Below, piece by piece: positions 1 to 8,702 of a stretch of 64,000 bases of DNA (position 1 is its first letter; every line of letters starts with the position of its first letter). The stretch covers positions 360,916 to 424,915 of the forward strand of contig NZ_SORN01000003.1 in the NCBI RefSeq assembly GCF_004366635.1, read 5' to 3'. This DNA comes from Roseinatronobacter bogoriensis DSM 18756 (GTDB lineage Bacteria; Pseudomonadota; Alphaproteobacteria; Rhodobacterales; Rhodobacteraceae). Below the pieces are notes generated by a model. It made no database searches. It saw only the letters and a list, made by a program, of their open reading frames with translations, and had not been told where the DNA came from. Position numbers and translations under genes: made by a program.

Positions 1-88
1 TGACACATCCCGGACTGTGGCAGAGCCGCGCCAGGATGCGATCGAACCGCCCGCTATAGAAAGCCCAAGCGCGGACAGGCCCATCCAT
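1..88 (-). CDS. 5' fragment of an unidentified gene cut by the window edge
   Basis: An open frame begins with ATG at 88 and stays open to base 1 (about 29 codons, starting MDGPVRAWAFYSG). It lies on the same strand as the BolA-family gene, 68 bases beyond that gene's stop, so it could be the next gene of that unit. No family is recognised from so short a stretch and there is no strong ribosome binding site. It may be spurious. Confidence 0.25.
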   Translation of the reverse strand, partial: MDGPVRAWAFYSGRFDRILARLCHSPGCV

Positions 89-155
89 GACAGCCGCAGA
101 GAGCCGATGTTCGCCTCAACCCGAAGGGAAGAGTGACGCCGCGCCCTTGCCGGGG

Positions 156-416
156 TCAGGCGTCAATATCCAGCGCCAGGGCATGGATGCGCCCCACCAG
201 ATCAGCGCCAAGTGCCGCGTGAACCGCGCGGTGGCGTTGCAGGCGTGACATGGTTGCAAAGCGTGGCGCGCGGATCTTGACGTTGAAATGCGTTTCGCCC
301 CCCTCGCGCCAGCCGCCATGTCCGCGATGGCTTTCGCTGTCATCCTCAACACTCAGGTGTTCAGGGGCAAATGCATCATTTAGTCGCGCCTCGATTTCTT
401 CACAAAGTCGCATCAC
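156..416 (-). CDS. BolA-family protein
   Basis: This 86-residue protein has the size and layout of the BolA family: a helical start, a glycine/histidine loop (SHRGHGGW), a beta strand with THFNVKI, and the helix SRLQRHRAVHAAL. BolA-family proteins work with monothiol glutaredoxins in iron-sulfur cluster handling and iron or stress signalling in the cytoplasm. The gene is divergent from the J-domain gene at 536, an arrangement I recall from Rhodobacteraceae. Whether it is BolA proper or an IbaG/BolA2-type member cannot be decided here. The start at 416 gives a normal-length protein. Confidence 0.85.
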   Translation of the reverse strand: MMRLCEEIEARLNDAFAPEHLSVEDDSESHRGHGGWREGGETHFNVKIRAPRFATMSRLQRHRAVHAALGADLVGRIHALALDIDA

Positions 417-535
417 AGTCGTCTTCCCTCTTCAATCATCCGGCAAATATATCTAGACTGCTGCCTCCGGATCGGAAAGGGGCAGGCGCCCGTTTTCGTC
501 CGGCGCTCGAATTCACTGGCCGTACAGGATAACGC

Positions 536-1171
536 ATGGACCGCAAACCACTTTTCGATTTTGACATCCGCGCCTCTACCGACAAGAAGAAACGCTCGCG
601 CGGGCGCCGTGGCATGTCTGGCGCATGGGAAACGTCTGTGCGGCAATGTGAACATCCGGGCTGCACGGAAGATGGCAAATACCGCTGCCCGAAATCGCCT
701 GATCTGCTGACGGAATATATCTGGTTCTGCAAGGATCATGCCCGCGAGTACAACCTGAAGTGGAACTATTTCGAGGGGCAGACCGAGGCCGAGATGATGG
801 ACGAGATGGAGCGCGACAGGGTTTGGGGCCGGTCCACCAAGCCATTGGGGCGCGATGATGAACGTCTGGCATGGCAGCGTCTGGGTATTGAAGACCCGCA
901 TCAGGTGCTGGGCGACAAGGCCACGCAAAACCCCGGCAGAGAATCGCGGATGGGGGGCACGCGCAAATTGCCGGCGACAGAACGCAAGGCGCTGGAAATC
1001 CTCGATGCACGTGACAGCTGGTCGCGCACAGAGATTCGCAAACAGTACAAAAGTCTGGTCAAGGACCTGCACCCGGACAGGAACGCAGGCGCGCGCACTG
1101 ATGAAGACCGGCTACAGGAAGTTGTCTGGGCCTGGGACCAGATCAAGGATAGCCGAAACTTCCGCGATTAA
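536..1171 (+). CDS. J-domain-containing protein (DnaJ-like co-chaperone)
   Basis: This 211-residue protein carries a J domain at its C-terminus rather than its N-terminus. The diagnostic HPD motif (LHPDRN) sits near residue 180 after the helix-II sequence EIRKQYKSLVKDL. J proteins stimulate the ATPase of Hsp70/DnaK through this motif. The N-terminal half has cysteine pairs (CEHPGC, and further Cys/His near 62-67) that could form a small metal site. There is no glycine/phenylalanine region or DnaJ zinc finger, so it is not canonical DnaJ. It is divergent from the BolA-family gene. Its client is unknown. Confidence 0.85.
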   Translation: MDRKPLFDFDIRASTDKKKRSRGRRGMSGAWETSVRQCEHPGCTEDGKYRCPKSPDLLTEYIWFCKDHAREYNLKWNYFEGQTEAEMMDEMERDRVWGRSTKPLGRDDERLAWQRLGIEDPHQVLGDKATQNPGRESRMGGTRKLPATERKALEILDARDSWSRTEIRKQYKSLVKDLHPDRNAGARTDEDRLQEVVWAWDQIKDSRNFRD

Positions 1172-1355
1172 GGCGCAGCTTGCCCAGACACTGGGCAAGA
1201 CGTTGCGGCATGTCATGAAGCAGTGGCTTTGCGCTGCCGCTATCTTGCGCATCAACTGTGCCTTCGAGTTCACGCAGCACGCGCAAATCTTCAAGGCGCC
1301 GGATCTCGACGCCGTTTGGACGCGCGATGTGTGCATGTGGTGATGTGTCTGACAT
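1143..1355 (-). CDS. small hypothetical protein, convergent with the J-domain gene
   Basis: This open frame encodes 70 residues (starts MSDTSPHAHIARPNG). The start was chosen because a strong ribosome binding site (AGGGGGT) precedes the ATG at 1355. The last 29 bases overlap the 3' end of the J-domain gene on the other strand. A perfect 9-base hairpin (CTTGCCCAG/CTGGGCAAG, 1179-1199) lies within its 3' part and may instead end transcription of the J-domain gene. The polypeptide is charged (EIRRLEDLRVLRELEG) and no family is recognised. It could be a conserved micro-protein or a shadow. Confidence 0.4.
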   Translation of the reverse strand: MSDTSPHAHIARPNGVEIRRLEDLRVLRELEGTVDAQDSGSAKPLLHDMPQRLAQCLGKLRLNRGSFGYP

Positions 1356-1515
1356 GGCAACCCCCTGCAATGACGTCGACTCAGTGTTACCCACCTATGT
1401 TAAAACAGTATGACACAAGCGTTCTGAAGTGCTGCATGGAAAAAATCTGTAAATGTGAAGTTTTCCCTCTTGCGGCGCGAAGGGATAGTTTGTACATCGC
1501 GCTCACCCAAAGGAT

Positions 1516-1590
1516 GCGGGCGTAGCTCAGGGGTAGAGCATAACCTTGCCAAGGTTAGGGTCGTGAGTTCGAATCTCATCGCCCGCTCCA
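1516..1590 (+). tRNA. tRNA-Gly (anticodon GCC)
   Basis: A complete cloverleaf is present. The acceptor stem GCGGGCG (1516-1522) pairs with CGCCCGC (1580-1586). The anticodon arm reads AACCT-TGCCAAG-GTT with anticodon GCC, and the T arm contains GTTCGAATC. A discriminator T and an encoded CCA end the gene at 1590. It decodes GGC (and GGU). A rho-independent terminator follows four bases later, so this is a single-gene transcript. Confidence 0.97.
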
Positions 1591-1593
1591 ATC

Positions 1594-1628
1594 AAAAAGA
1601 CCGTTGCCTTCCGGCAACGGTCTTTTTG
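1594..1628 (+). terminator. rho-independent terminator of tRNA-Gly
   Basis: A perfect 15-base stem is formed by AAAAAGACCGTTGCC (1594-1608) and its complement (1613-1627), with loop TTCC and a run of five T at the end. The A-run upstream means it could work in both directions. Confidence 0.92.
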
Positions 1629-1741
1629 CTTTTAACGCTCTCTGTGATGCGGTGAAAAATTAACTTTTGAGTCTTTTTGCGCACTTACATGGCACAGCTT
1701 AACGTCAAGCTAATTTTCCTCGCGCCGATCACAAAAATGCG

Positions 1742-2006
1742 TTGACGACCCCCCATTCAATACGCCAGATTGTGGCAGTACTCAGGGCACCCACTAAATC
1801 TGGTACGCGGTAGCGAGTAACTTAGCGCAATTGCAGGTAAACCAGAGGGAATCGGGGCAGGAATTAGGGAAAACCTACACGGGTTGCCAGTCGTCTGACT
1901 GGTAAGGGAAGCATCTGTGCTATCCCCCTATGTCTGTCCATGTCTTGAAACGCTTGTGTCCGGGCTTGCCCGGAATATCCAACTGAACAAAAGGGGCATC
2001 TGGCAG
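1742..2006 (+). promoter_or_regulatory. structured 5' leader of nrdJ, possible cobalamin-responsive or nrdJ-motif RNA
   Basis: About 370 bases separate the tRNA terminator from the nrdJ start. The region holds a -35-like TTGACG at 1742 and several stems: CCAGATTGTGG (1765-1775) with CCAC..AATCTGG (1791-1803); TAGGG-AAAA-CCTA near 1866; CCAGTC-GTCT-GACTGG near 1886-1902; and TCCGGG-CTTG-CCCGGA (1959-1974). The last stem lies about 30 bases before the start and could act as an expression switch. A canonical cobalamin B12 box was not found. AdoCbl-dependent reductases are often under B12-related RNA control, so the leader is a candidate regulator. That role is inference. Confidence 0.45.
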
Positions 2007-5000
2007 ATGATTATCGAGCGGCATTTCACCAAGAGCGGACAAGACGCATATGCGTCGCTGGACTTCACCACCACGGTTTCGGAAATCCGCAACCCTGACG
2101 GGACGGTTGTTTTCCGCAATGATGCTGTGGAAGTGCCGCAAAGCTGGTCGCAAGTCGCGTCAGATGTCATCGCGCAGAAGTATTTCCGCAAGGCGGGCGT
2201 CCCTGCGCGCCTGAAGCGAGTCGCGGAAGAGGGCGTGCCGGAATTCCTGTGGCGCTCGGTCGCGGATGAGGCCGCGTTGAAAAAGCTGCCGGAAGAAGAG
2301 CGCTATGTCGGCGAATCATCGGCCAAGCAGGTATTTGACCGGCTTGCTGGTGCATGGTGCTACTGGGGCTGGAAGGGCGGCTATTTTGCGACAGAAGCAG
2401 ATGCGCAAGCCTATTTCGACGAAATGCGCTTCATGCTGGCCGCGCAAATGGCGGCCCCCAACAGCCCGCAGTGGTTCAATACCGGTCTGCATTGGGCTTA
2501 TGGCATTGACGGGCCAAGCCAGGGCCATTTCTATGTGGACCCCTTCACCCATAAGCTGGTGAAATCGAAGTCAAGCTATGAACACCCTCAGCCGCATGCC
2601 TGTTTCATCCAGTCTGTCAGCGATGATTTGGTTAATGACGGCGGTATCATGGATCTTTGGGTGCGCGAGGCGCGCCTGTTCAAATATGGTTCCGGCACCG
2701 GAACCAACTTCAGCTCGCTGCGTGGGGAAGGCGAGAAACTGTCGGGCGGCGGTAAATCCTCTGGGTTGATGGGTTTCCTTAAAATCGGTGATCGCGCTGC
2801 TGGCGCGATCAAGTCGGGCGGGACCACGCGCCGCGCGGCAAAGATGGTTATCTGCGATATGGACCATCCTGATATTGAGGAATTCATCAACTGGAAGGTG
2901 ATCGAAGAACAAAAGGTCGCCTCTCTTGTTGCCGGTTCCAAATTGCACGAAGCACGTCTGAATGAAATTTTCGGCGCAATTCGTGCATGGGACGGCAGCA
3001 CAGAGGATGCCGTTGACCCGACAAAGAACCCCGCGCTGAAGGCGGCCATCAAATCTGCCAAGAAATCCATGATTCCCGAAACCTATGTCGGGCGCGTTCT
3101 GCAATATGCCCGTCAGGGGTATGACAGCATCGAATTCCCGACCTATGACACCGATTGGGACTCCGAGGCGTATATCACTGTCTCTGGCCAGAATTCGAAC
3201 AATTCGGTGCGGGTGACCGACGCCTTCCTGAAGGCCGTCAAGGATGATGCCGATTGGGAATTGCTGCGCCGCACAGATGGCAAGCCCGCCAAGACCATCA
3301 AGGCCCGCGATTTGTGGGATCAGGTCGGCCATGCGGCATGGGCCTGTGCCGATCCGGGCATCCAGTTCCACGACACAGTCAACGCATGGCACACCTGCCC
3401 TGCCGATGGGGCGATCCGTGGGTCGAACCCCTGCAGCGAATACATGTTCCTGGATGACACGGCTTGTAACCTTGCGTCCATGAACCTGCTGAAATTCTAT
3501 GACAGCAAGTCGTTCAACGCCGAAGGATACATGCACGCGACCCGCCTATGGACAATTACGCTGGAAATCAGCGTGATGATGGCACAATTCCCGTCCAAGG
3601 AAATCGCGCAGCGGTCCTATGAATTCCGCACGCTGGGGCTGGGTTATGCCAATATCGGCGGTCTGCTGATGAATATGGGTTATGGCTACGACTCGGCGGA
3701 AGGGCGCGCGCTATGTGGTGCGCTGACCGCGCTGATGACAGGCGTCAGCTACGCAACCTCGGCCGAAATGGCCAGCGAATTGGGCGCCTTCCCCGGCTAC
3801 AAGAAGAACGCCGACCATATGCTGCGCGTGATCCGCAATCACCGCCGCGCTGCCTATGCCGATGACAGCTATGAGGGGGTGAATATCGCGCCGCTTGCAC
3901 TGGATGGTAAGAATTGCCCTGATGCGCGGCTGGTCGAAATGGCCCGCGCAGCATGGGACGAAGCCCTCAGCCTGGGCGAGCAGCATGGCTACCGCAACGC
4001 GCAGGCAACCGTGATCGCGCCAACGGGCACAATCGGCCTGGTGATGGATTGCGACACAACCGGGATCGAGCCTGATTTCGCGCTGGTCAAGTTCAAGAAA
4101 CTGGCCGGTGGCGGGTATTTCAAGATCATCAACCAGTCGGTCCCGGCCGCCCTACGCAAACTGGGCTATCGCGAGTCGGAGATTGGCGAGATCATTGCCT
4201 ATGCGGTTGGTCATGGCAGCCTTGGTCAGGCACCCGGCATCAACCATACCAGCCTGCTGGGCCACGGGTTTGGCGAGGCCGAGATCCAGAAGATCGAAGC
4301 GGCGCTGCCTTCAGCCTTCGACATCCGCTTTGTCTTCAACCAGTGGACATTGGGCGAGGCATTCTGCCGCGAAACGCTGGGCATTCCGGTGGCAGAGCTG
4401 AACAACCCCGGTTTCGACCTGTTGCGCCATCTGGGCTTCACCAAGGCACAGATCGATGCGGCCAATGACCATGTCTGCGGAACCATGACGCTGGAAGGTG
4501 CGCCGCATCTGAAGCCAGAGCATTACAGCGTGTTCGATTGCGCCAATCCCTGCGGCAAGAAGGGCACGCGCTATCTCTCGGTCAACAGCCACATCTACAT
4601 GATGGCCGCGGCGCAAAGCTTCATCTCTGGCGCGATCTCCAAGACGATCAATATGCCCAACTCTGCCTCGATCGAGGAAACGCTGGCAGCCTATGAGTTG
4701 TCATGGTCGCTGGGGATCAAGGCCAACGCGCTCTATCGTGACGGCTCCAAGCTCAGCCAGCCGCTGGCTGCGGCCCTGATCGAAGATGACGAAGAGGCCG
4801 AAGAAATCCTCGAATCCGGCAGCCAGCAGGAAAAGGCGCAGGTTCTGGCCGAAAAGATCGTCGAGAAGATCATCGTCAAGGAAGTGGTGCGCCGCCACCG
4901 CGAAAAACTGCCAGAGCGCCGCAAGGGCTACACACAAAAAGCCATTGTCGGCGGCCACAAGGTCTATCTGCGCACGGGCGAATACCAAGATGGCAAACTG

Positions 5001-5654
5001 GGCGAGATTTTCATCGACATGCACAAGGAAGGTGCCGGCTTCCGCGCGATGATGAACAACTTCGCCATCGCCGTATCGGTTGGCCTGCAATATGGCGTGC
5101 CGCTGGAAGAATTCGTGGATGCCTTCACCTTCACCCGCTTTGAACCGGCAGGCATGGTGCAGGGTAATGACAGCATCAAGAACGCCACGTCGATTCTTGA
5201 CTATATCTTCCGCGAACTGGCTGTCAGCTATCTGGACCGCACCGATCTGGCACATGTCAAACCGTCTGGCACGGCCTTTGACGACCTGGGTGCAGGCGAA
5301 AGTGAAGGGCTGAGCAATGTATCAGAGCCATCTGATGCAGCCGCGTCCCGCTCGCTGGAAGTGCTGCGTCAGATCAGTTCGACCGGCTATCTGCGCAAGC
5401 GGCTGCCGCATGAGCTGACAGTGCTTCAGGGCGGGCAGGCAACAACTGCTTACGCAACTGACGGCGCGACCGCAGTGGCGCTGGAAACCAGCCAGTCCGA
5501 AACCCTGACCGTCGCCACAATGGACCCCCGCGCCAAGGCCCGCATGCAGGGCTATGAAGGCGACCCTTGCGGCGAATGCGGCAACTACACGCTGGTGCGC
5601 AATGGAACCTGCATGAAATGCAACACTTGCGGCGGCACGAGCGGGTGTAGTTGA
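2007..5654 (+). CDS. nrdJ: adenosylcobalamin-dependent ribonucleoside-diphosphate reductase (class II, NrdJ)
   Basis: This protein reduces ribonucleotides to deoxyribonucleotides using an AdoCbl-generated thiyl radical. It does not need oxygen or an NrdB partner. Seen in the sequence: NSPQWFNTGL (substrate-site region), FKYGSGTGTNFS, SGQNSNNSVRVTD, the active-site stretch GSNPCSEYMFLDD with CNLASMN, and ATVIAPTGTIGLVMDCDTTG. The C-terminus has the redox cysteines CGECG and CMKCNTCGGTSGC, which recycle the active site through thioredoxin. The ATG at 2007 (MIIERHFTKSG) matches the usual family start and gives 1215 residues. An upstream in-frame GTG at 1917 would add 30 residues lying inside the leader hairpins and was rejected. 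The gene appears monocistronic. Confidence 0.97.
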   Translation: MIIERHFTKSGQDAYASLDFTTTVSEIRNPDGTVVFRNDAVEVPQSWSQVASDVIAQKYFRKAGVPARLKRVAEEGVPEFLWRSVADEAALKKLPEEERYVGESSAKQVFDRLAGAWCYWGWKGGYFATEADAQAYFDEMRFMLAAQMAAPNSPQWFNTGLHWAYGIDGPSQGHFYVDPFTHKLVKSKSSYEHPQPHACFIQSVSDDLVNDGGIMDLWVREARLFKYGSGTGTNFSSLRGEGEKLSGGGKSSGLMGFLKIGDRAAGAIKSGGTTRRAAKMVICDMDHPDIEEFINWKVIEEQKVASLVAGSKLHEARLNEIFGAIRAWDGSTEDAVDPTKNPALKAAIKSAKKSMIPETYVGRVLQYARQGYDSIEFPTYDTDWDSEAYITVSGQNSNNSVRVTDAFLKAVKDDADWELLRRTDGKPAKTIKARDLWDQVGHAAWACADPGIQFHDTVNAWHTCPADGAIRGSNPCSEYMFLDDTACNLASMNLLKFYDSKSFNAEGYMHATRLWTITLEISVMMAQFPSKEIAQRSYEFRTLGLGYANIGGLLMNMGYGYDSAEGRALCGALTALMTGVSYATSAEMASELGAFPGYKKNADHMLRVIRNHRRAAYADDSYEGVNIAPLALDGKNCPDARLVEMARAAWDEALSLGEQHGYRNAQATVIAPTGTIGLVMDCDTTGIEPDFALVKFKKLAGGGYFKIINQSVPAALRKLGYRESEIGEIIAYAVGHGSLGQAPGINHTSLLGHGFGEAEIQKIEAALPSAFDIRFVFNQWTLGEAFCRETLGIPVAELNNPGFDLLRHLGFTKAQIDAANDHVCGTMTLEGAPHLKPEHYSVFDCANPCGKKGTRYLSVNSHIYMMAAAQSFISGAISKTINMPNSASIEETLAAYELSWSLGIKANALYRDGSKLSQPLAAALIEDDEEAEEILESGSQQEKAQVLAEKIVEKIIVKEVVRRHREKLPERRKGYTQKAIVGGHKVYLRTGEYQDGKLGEIFIDMHKEGAGFRAMMNNFAIAVSVGLQYGVPLEEFVDAFTFTRFEPAGMVQGNDSIKNATSILDYIFRELAVSYLDRTDLAHVKPSGTAFDDLGAGESEGLSNVSEPSDAAASRSLEVLRQISSTGYLRKRLPHELTVLQGGQATTAYATDGATAVALETSQSETLTVATMDPRAKARMQGYEGDPCGECGNYTLVRNGTCMKCNTCGGTSGCS

Positions 5655-5820
5655 GGACGCGCCATGAGAGTGTCCCTGGTGTCAGATTTCAAAATTTTGT
5701 ACGAAATTTCGAAATTGCGGCGAAAAATAATCCGGGCCGAAATCCCGTTTTATGAAATGATATCAACAGCTTGAGTTGATATCTGCCGCTCAAGGGGCCT
5801 GACACACAACGAAAGACCTT

Positions 5821-5849
5821 GGGCGGGCGGAGGAAACTCCGCCCGCTTT
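5821..5849 (+). terminator. terminator-like hairpin downstream of nrdJ
   Basis: A perfect 10-base stem GCGGGCGGAG (5823-5832) / CTCCGCCCGC (5837-5846) has a GAAA tetraloop and is followed by TTTC. It sits 170 bases after the nrdJ stop and before the TniQ gene, so it probably ends the nrdJ transcript. The T tract is short. Confidence 0.6.
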
Positions 5850-5946
5850 CACGTGTAAGGGGCCCGGCGCTGCTCGGAAAGGTTGGGCTCACCCTGATGA
5901 TGCTGTAGGGTCATCTTCAACGCCAACAGCACCGACCATTTCCCAC

Positions 5947-7797
5947 GTGAAACTTGATTTCCATCCGGATGAACTTTTCATCAGCTTTGTCAGCCGCTTT
6001 GCCCGCTCACAGGGGTTGGCCGGTGTCGCGGACTTGCTCCGTGACGTAGGGGTTCCGATCGGAGGGTTTCACAAGGGCAACCGGGCCCCGATCGCCAAGG
6101 TTGCGGGTGTGTTGAACGTTGATCCTGAGGCGGCGCTCGCCCGGAGCTTTCGACGGGTTGATGCCCAGAGGTCTGAATTGATGGAGTTGAGCCTCGGGGA
6201 GCGGTGGCTCATCCGAGGGCAATATCGGGTCTGTCCGGCCTGCCTGCGCGCGGATATCGGTCCGGATCTGTCTGAGAGAGCGGCCTTGAACGCCTATGCC
6301 CGGATGGCCTGGTCCTTCGCGACCGTCCGGGTTTGCCCCGAACACCGGATGTCCTTGATCCCGCCGCCCGAAGCAGGCGTTGCTCATGAATTCAATCAGA
6401 GCTGGGAACCCTGGCTATCCGAGATCATCGATTCTGAGCTCGATCAACCCGTCGCGGGGATGGGGTTATTTGAGAGCTTCGTTTCCCGCCGCCTCGAAGC
6501 CAATGCGCAAATCCCGGGCTGGACGGGGCGTTTCCCGCCGGATGCGCTCGGGATGTTGTCCGAGTTCCTCGGCACCGCAAAGCTCTACGGGCCCGGCCTG
6601 CGTCCTTCAGACTGTGACCCGAGTGACCTGTCCCTCGCAGCCGACGCAGGTTTCGCGGTCCTCTCGGACGGCCCGGAAGCTGTTGAAGCGCTGCTTCTCG
6701 ACCTGAGAACCCGACCGGGGCCACCGCAGCAGCGCCCTCAGGGGCGGTACGGACCCATATATGACTGGTTGAAACGGAGCGCCGGAGCGGCTTCCGAGTT
6801 TGACCCGATAAGAGCGCTATTGCGTCGACATATCCTTGACACCTGGCCCTTTGGCCCCGGGCGCGATATTCTTGGCGATCCCCTCACAGAACGACGGTTT
6901 CATTCCATCCTGACCGCATCCGCCGAGTATGATCTGCGGCCCGCTCACGTGGCGAATATGTTGCGCGACGCGAAACTCGAGGGTGCGCTGGACATGCCTG
7001 AGTTCGAGAGGATCTATCCGGCCGAAGAAGTGAATGACATTCTTGACAGCGTATCAGGCTCGCTCAGCATCCGACACGCCGAGACCCAACTGGGAATGAC
7101 CCGGACGCAGCTGGAAACCCTGCTGAAAGCGGGGTTTTTGCGATGCAGTCTGGGGGGTAAGGACGCCCGCCCCAGATTTTCCCAGAAGGACATTTCAACC
7201 TTCAATGACCGAAATCGCGCGTTCCCGCCGGCCGGATTGCAAGGTGTACCGCGATCATACCTGACCATCGCCGAAGCATCACGCCGTTCTGGAAAGAGCG
7301 TTGTCCAGATATACCGGATGATCGTCGAGGGGACGCTGAAAGGGGTGTTTCGGGCGTCCGATTCGCTTCTGTTCTCTGAAATTGTGATCGACGCTCAGGA
7401 ACTGGCCGCCCTGATGACCGCGGACAGCCATGATGACTTCTTGCCGATGTATGCGTGTGTAAAGCAACTGGCCCTCGGGACGGCGTTCATCCGTGAATTG
7501 AGCGCCAAGGGGTATCTGGAAGTTCTCGATGTTCCGGACAAACGAACTCACCGCCCGAAGGCCACCATCCGGACCCGACAGATAGACGACTTCTTGGCCA
7601 GATTTGTATCCCGACGGCGGCTGTCACACATGAATCGTATCCAGGTCAGGGAGGTTCAGAAAAGAGTGGAACAGGCGGGACTGGTTCCGATCGAGGTGTC
7701 TGCGGACGGAAAAGAGTTCCTATTCCACGTGGGTGAGGTCCTGCCGATCCCGGGTCTGAACCGTGGGCTGGAGAACCGTGTACGCTCTCCGGGGTGA
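5947..7797 (+). CDS. tniQ: TniQ/TnsD-family transposon target-selection protein (orphan)
   Basis: This is a 616-residue TniQ-family protein. The N-terminus has the family pattern HPDELFISFVSR, followed by the zinc-knuckle residues C96xxC99 (CPACL) and C130xxH133 (CPEHRM). TniQ/TnsD proteins choose the insertion site for Tn7-like and Tn5053-like transposons and link DNA recognition to the TnsC/TniB ATPase. The C-terminal half (from about 380) contains helix-turn-helix-like segments (TQLGMTRTQLETLLKAG; IAEASRRSGKSVVQIYRM), fitting sequence recognition. The start is GTG at 5947; no better start lies upstream. No transposase, ATPase or resolvase gene adjoins it; the nearest candidate transposition genes are 55 kb away at 61.8 kb. 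Confidence 0.85.
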   Translation: MKLDFHPDELFISFVSRFARSQGLAGVADLLRDVGVPIGGFHKGNRAPIAKVAGVLNVDPEAALARSFRRVDAQRSELMELSLGERWLIRGQYRVCPACLRADIGPDLSERAALNAYARMAWSFATVRVCPEHRMSLIPPPEAGVAHEFNQSWEPWLSEIIDSELDQPVAGMGLFESFVSRRLEANAQIPGWTGRFPPDALGMLSEFLGTAKLYGPGLRPSDCDPSDLSLAADAGFAVLSDGPEAVEALLLDLRTRPGPPQQRPQGRYGPIYDWLKRSAGAASEFDPIRALLRRHILDTWPFGPGRDILGDPLTERRFHSILTASAEYDLRPAHVANMLRDAKLEGALDMPEFERIYPAEEVNDILDSVSGSLSIRHAETQLGMTRTQLETLLKAGFLRCSLGGKDARPRFSQKDISTFNDRNRAFPPAGLQGVPRSYLTIAEASRRSGKSVVQIYRMIVEGTLKGVFRASDSLLFSEIVIDAQELAALMTADSHDDFLPMYACVKQLALGTAFIRELSAKGYLEVLDVPDKRTHRPKATIRTRQIDDFLARFVSRRRLSHMNRIQVREVQKRVEQAGLVPIEVSADGKEFLFHVGEVLPIPGLNRGLENRVRSPG

Positions 7798-8069
7798 GTA
7801 AAGGGGGCTCAAATGTTTCTCCAGATGCGATGTCTCGGGCTTGTCCCTTGGTTCCCGGGATGGTCGTTGCCCCGGGGATGATCCGTATGTCATGTTCTTC
7901 CGGAGAGTCAGGGCGCGTGTGACAGCTTTGCGGGACTTTGCGGTCGTTCGAGCCAAATTGAAAGAAGCCCATTTCGCTGCTTGATGATGGGTGACGAAGC
8001 CACAACAGGGTAGCAAATTATTCTCGATACATTATTGTTCGAGCAAAACAATTTCGTAAGGAGTTTTCG

Positions 8070-8675
8070 ATGAGCGATTTGCCAGAAATATTGAAGCAAG
8101 GAGAGCGGGCGCGCTTGTTTCCCGTATTGGCCGATACAAGTCGTGAGGGCAGGATCGCATCGATTTTCCTCGCCTTATTGCCGACGATCCCGTCGCTGGC
8201 GGAAGTGGTCCTTGGAACTGTTGGGCTGCGCATCGGCAAACGCACTCAAATCGAAACCTACACTGAAATAGTGCTTAACGATACGTCTGAGATCAAGAAC
8301 AGGCCGGATGGACTCATTGTCGTGCGCAACGGGAAATCGACATGGTCGGCATTAGTTGAAGCGAAAATCGGCAAGGCAGATTTAGACGTCGATCAAGTCA
8401 CGCGATACATTGAAGCAGCAAAGTCGAACAAAATTGATGCTGTAATCACGATCTCGAACCAATTTGTAGCGCGGGCAGATGTCTCACCGCTGACGCTTCC
8501 AAAGACGACCCTCAAGAAGGCCGGTTTGTTTCATTGGTCTTGGACGTGGCTCCAAACGCAATGCGATATCCTTTCCCATCAGAAACGGGTTGACGACCAA
8601 GAACAGGAATTCCTGCTGCGAGAATTTCAGAGGTTGCTAGGCTCAGGACCCATTGATTTCAGCCTTGCGGCGTGA
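8070..8675 (+). CDS. PD-(D/E)XK nuclease-like protein, probably truncated by the IS insertion
   Basis: This protein has 201 residues. The core reads RPDGLIVV, then LVEAKIG and a following helix with DQVTRYIEAAK. That D...ExK pattern is typical of PD-(D/E)XK restriction-type nucleases. A good ribosome binding site (AAGGAG) precedes the ATG. The stop falls in GCGTGATTC, where the flanking IS5-type element seems to begin, so the C-terminus may have been lost. Similar proteins I recall are longer, about 350-400 residues, but I could not check this. Its position beside an orphan TniQ gene suggests mobile or defence cargo. Activity and partner are unknown. Confidence 0.55.
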   Translation: MSDLPEILKQGERARLFPVLADTSREGRIASIFLALLPTIPSLAEVVLGTVGLRIGKRTQIETYTEIVLNDTSEIKNRPDGLIVVRNGKSTWSALVEAKIGKADLDVDQVTRYIEAAKSNKIDAVITISNQFVARADVSPLTLPKTTLKKAGLFHWSWTWLQTQCDILSHQKRVDDQEQEFLLREFQRLLGSGPIDFSLAA

Positions 8676-8702
8676 TTCACGCTCCGCAAGGAGACCTGAT
8701 CA

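Noticed and set aside
1917..2006. Upstream in-frame GTG start for NrdJ adding 30 residues
   Set aside because: The added residues have no family similarity and lie within leader hairpins; the ATG at 2007 gives the usual N-terminus.
1742..2006. Canonical cobalamin riboswitch
   Set aside because: No recognisable B12 box (AGCCAGGAGACCTGCC-like) or GGTGnAAATCC core; kept only as a structured leader of unknown class.
2571..3536. Minus-strand open frame of 321 codons within nrdJ
   Set aside because: Antisense to a strongly conserved enzyme and without any domain.
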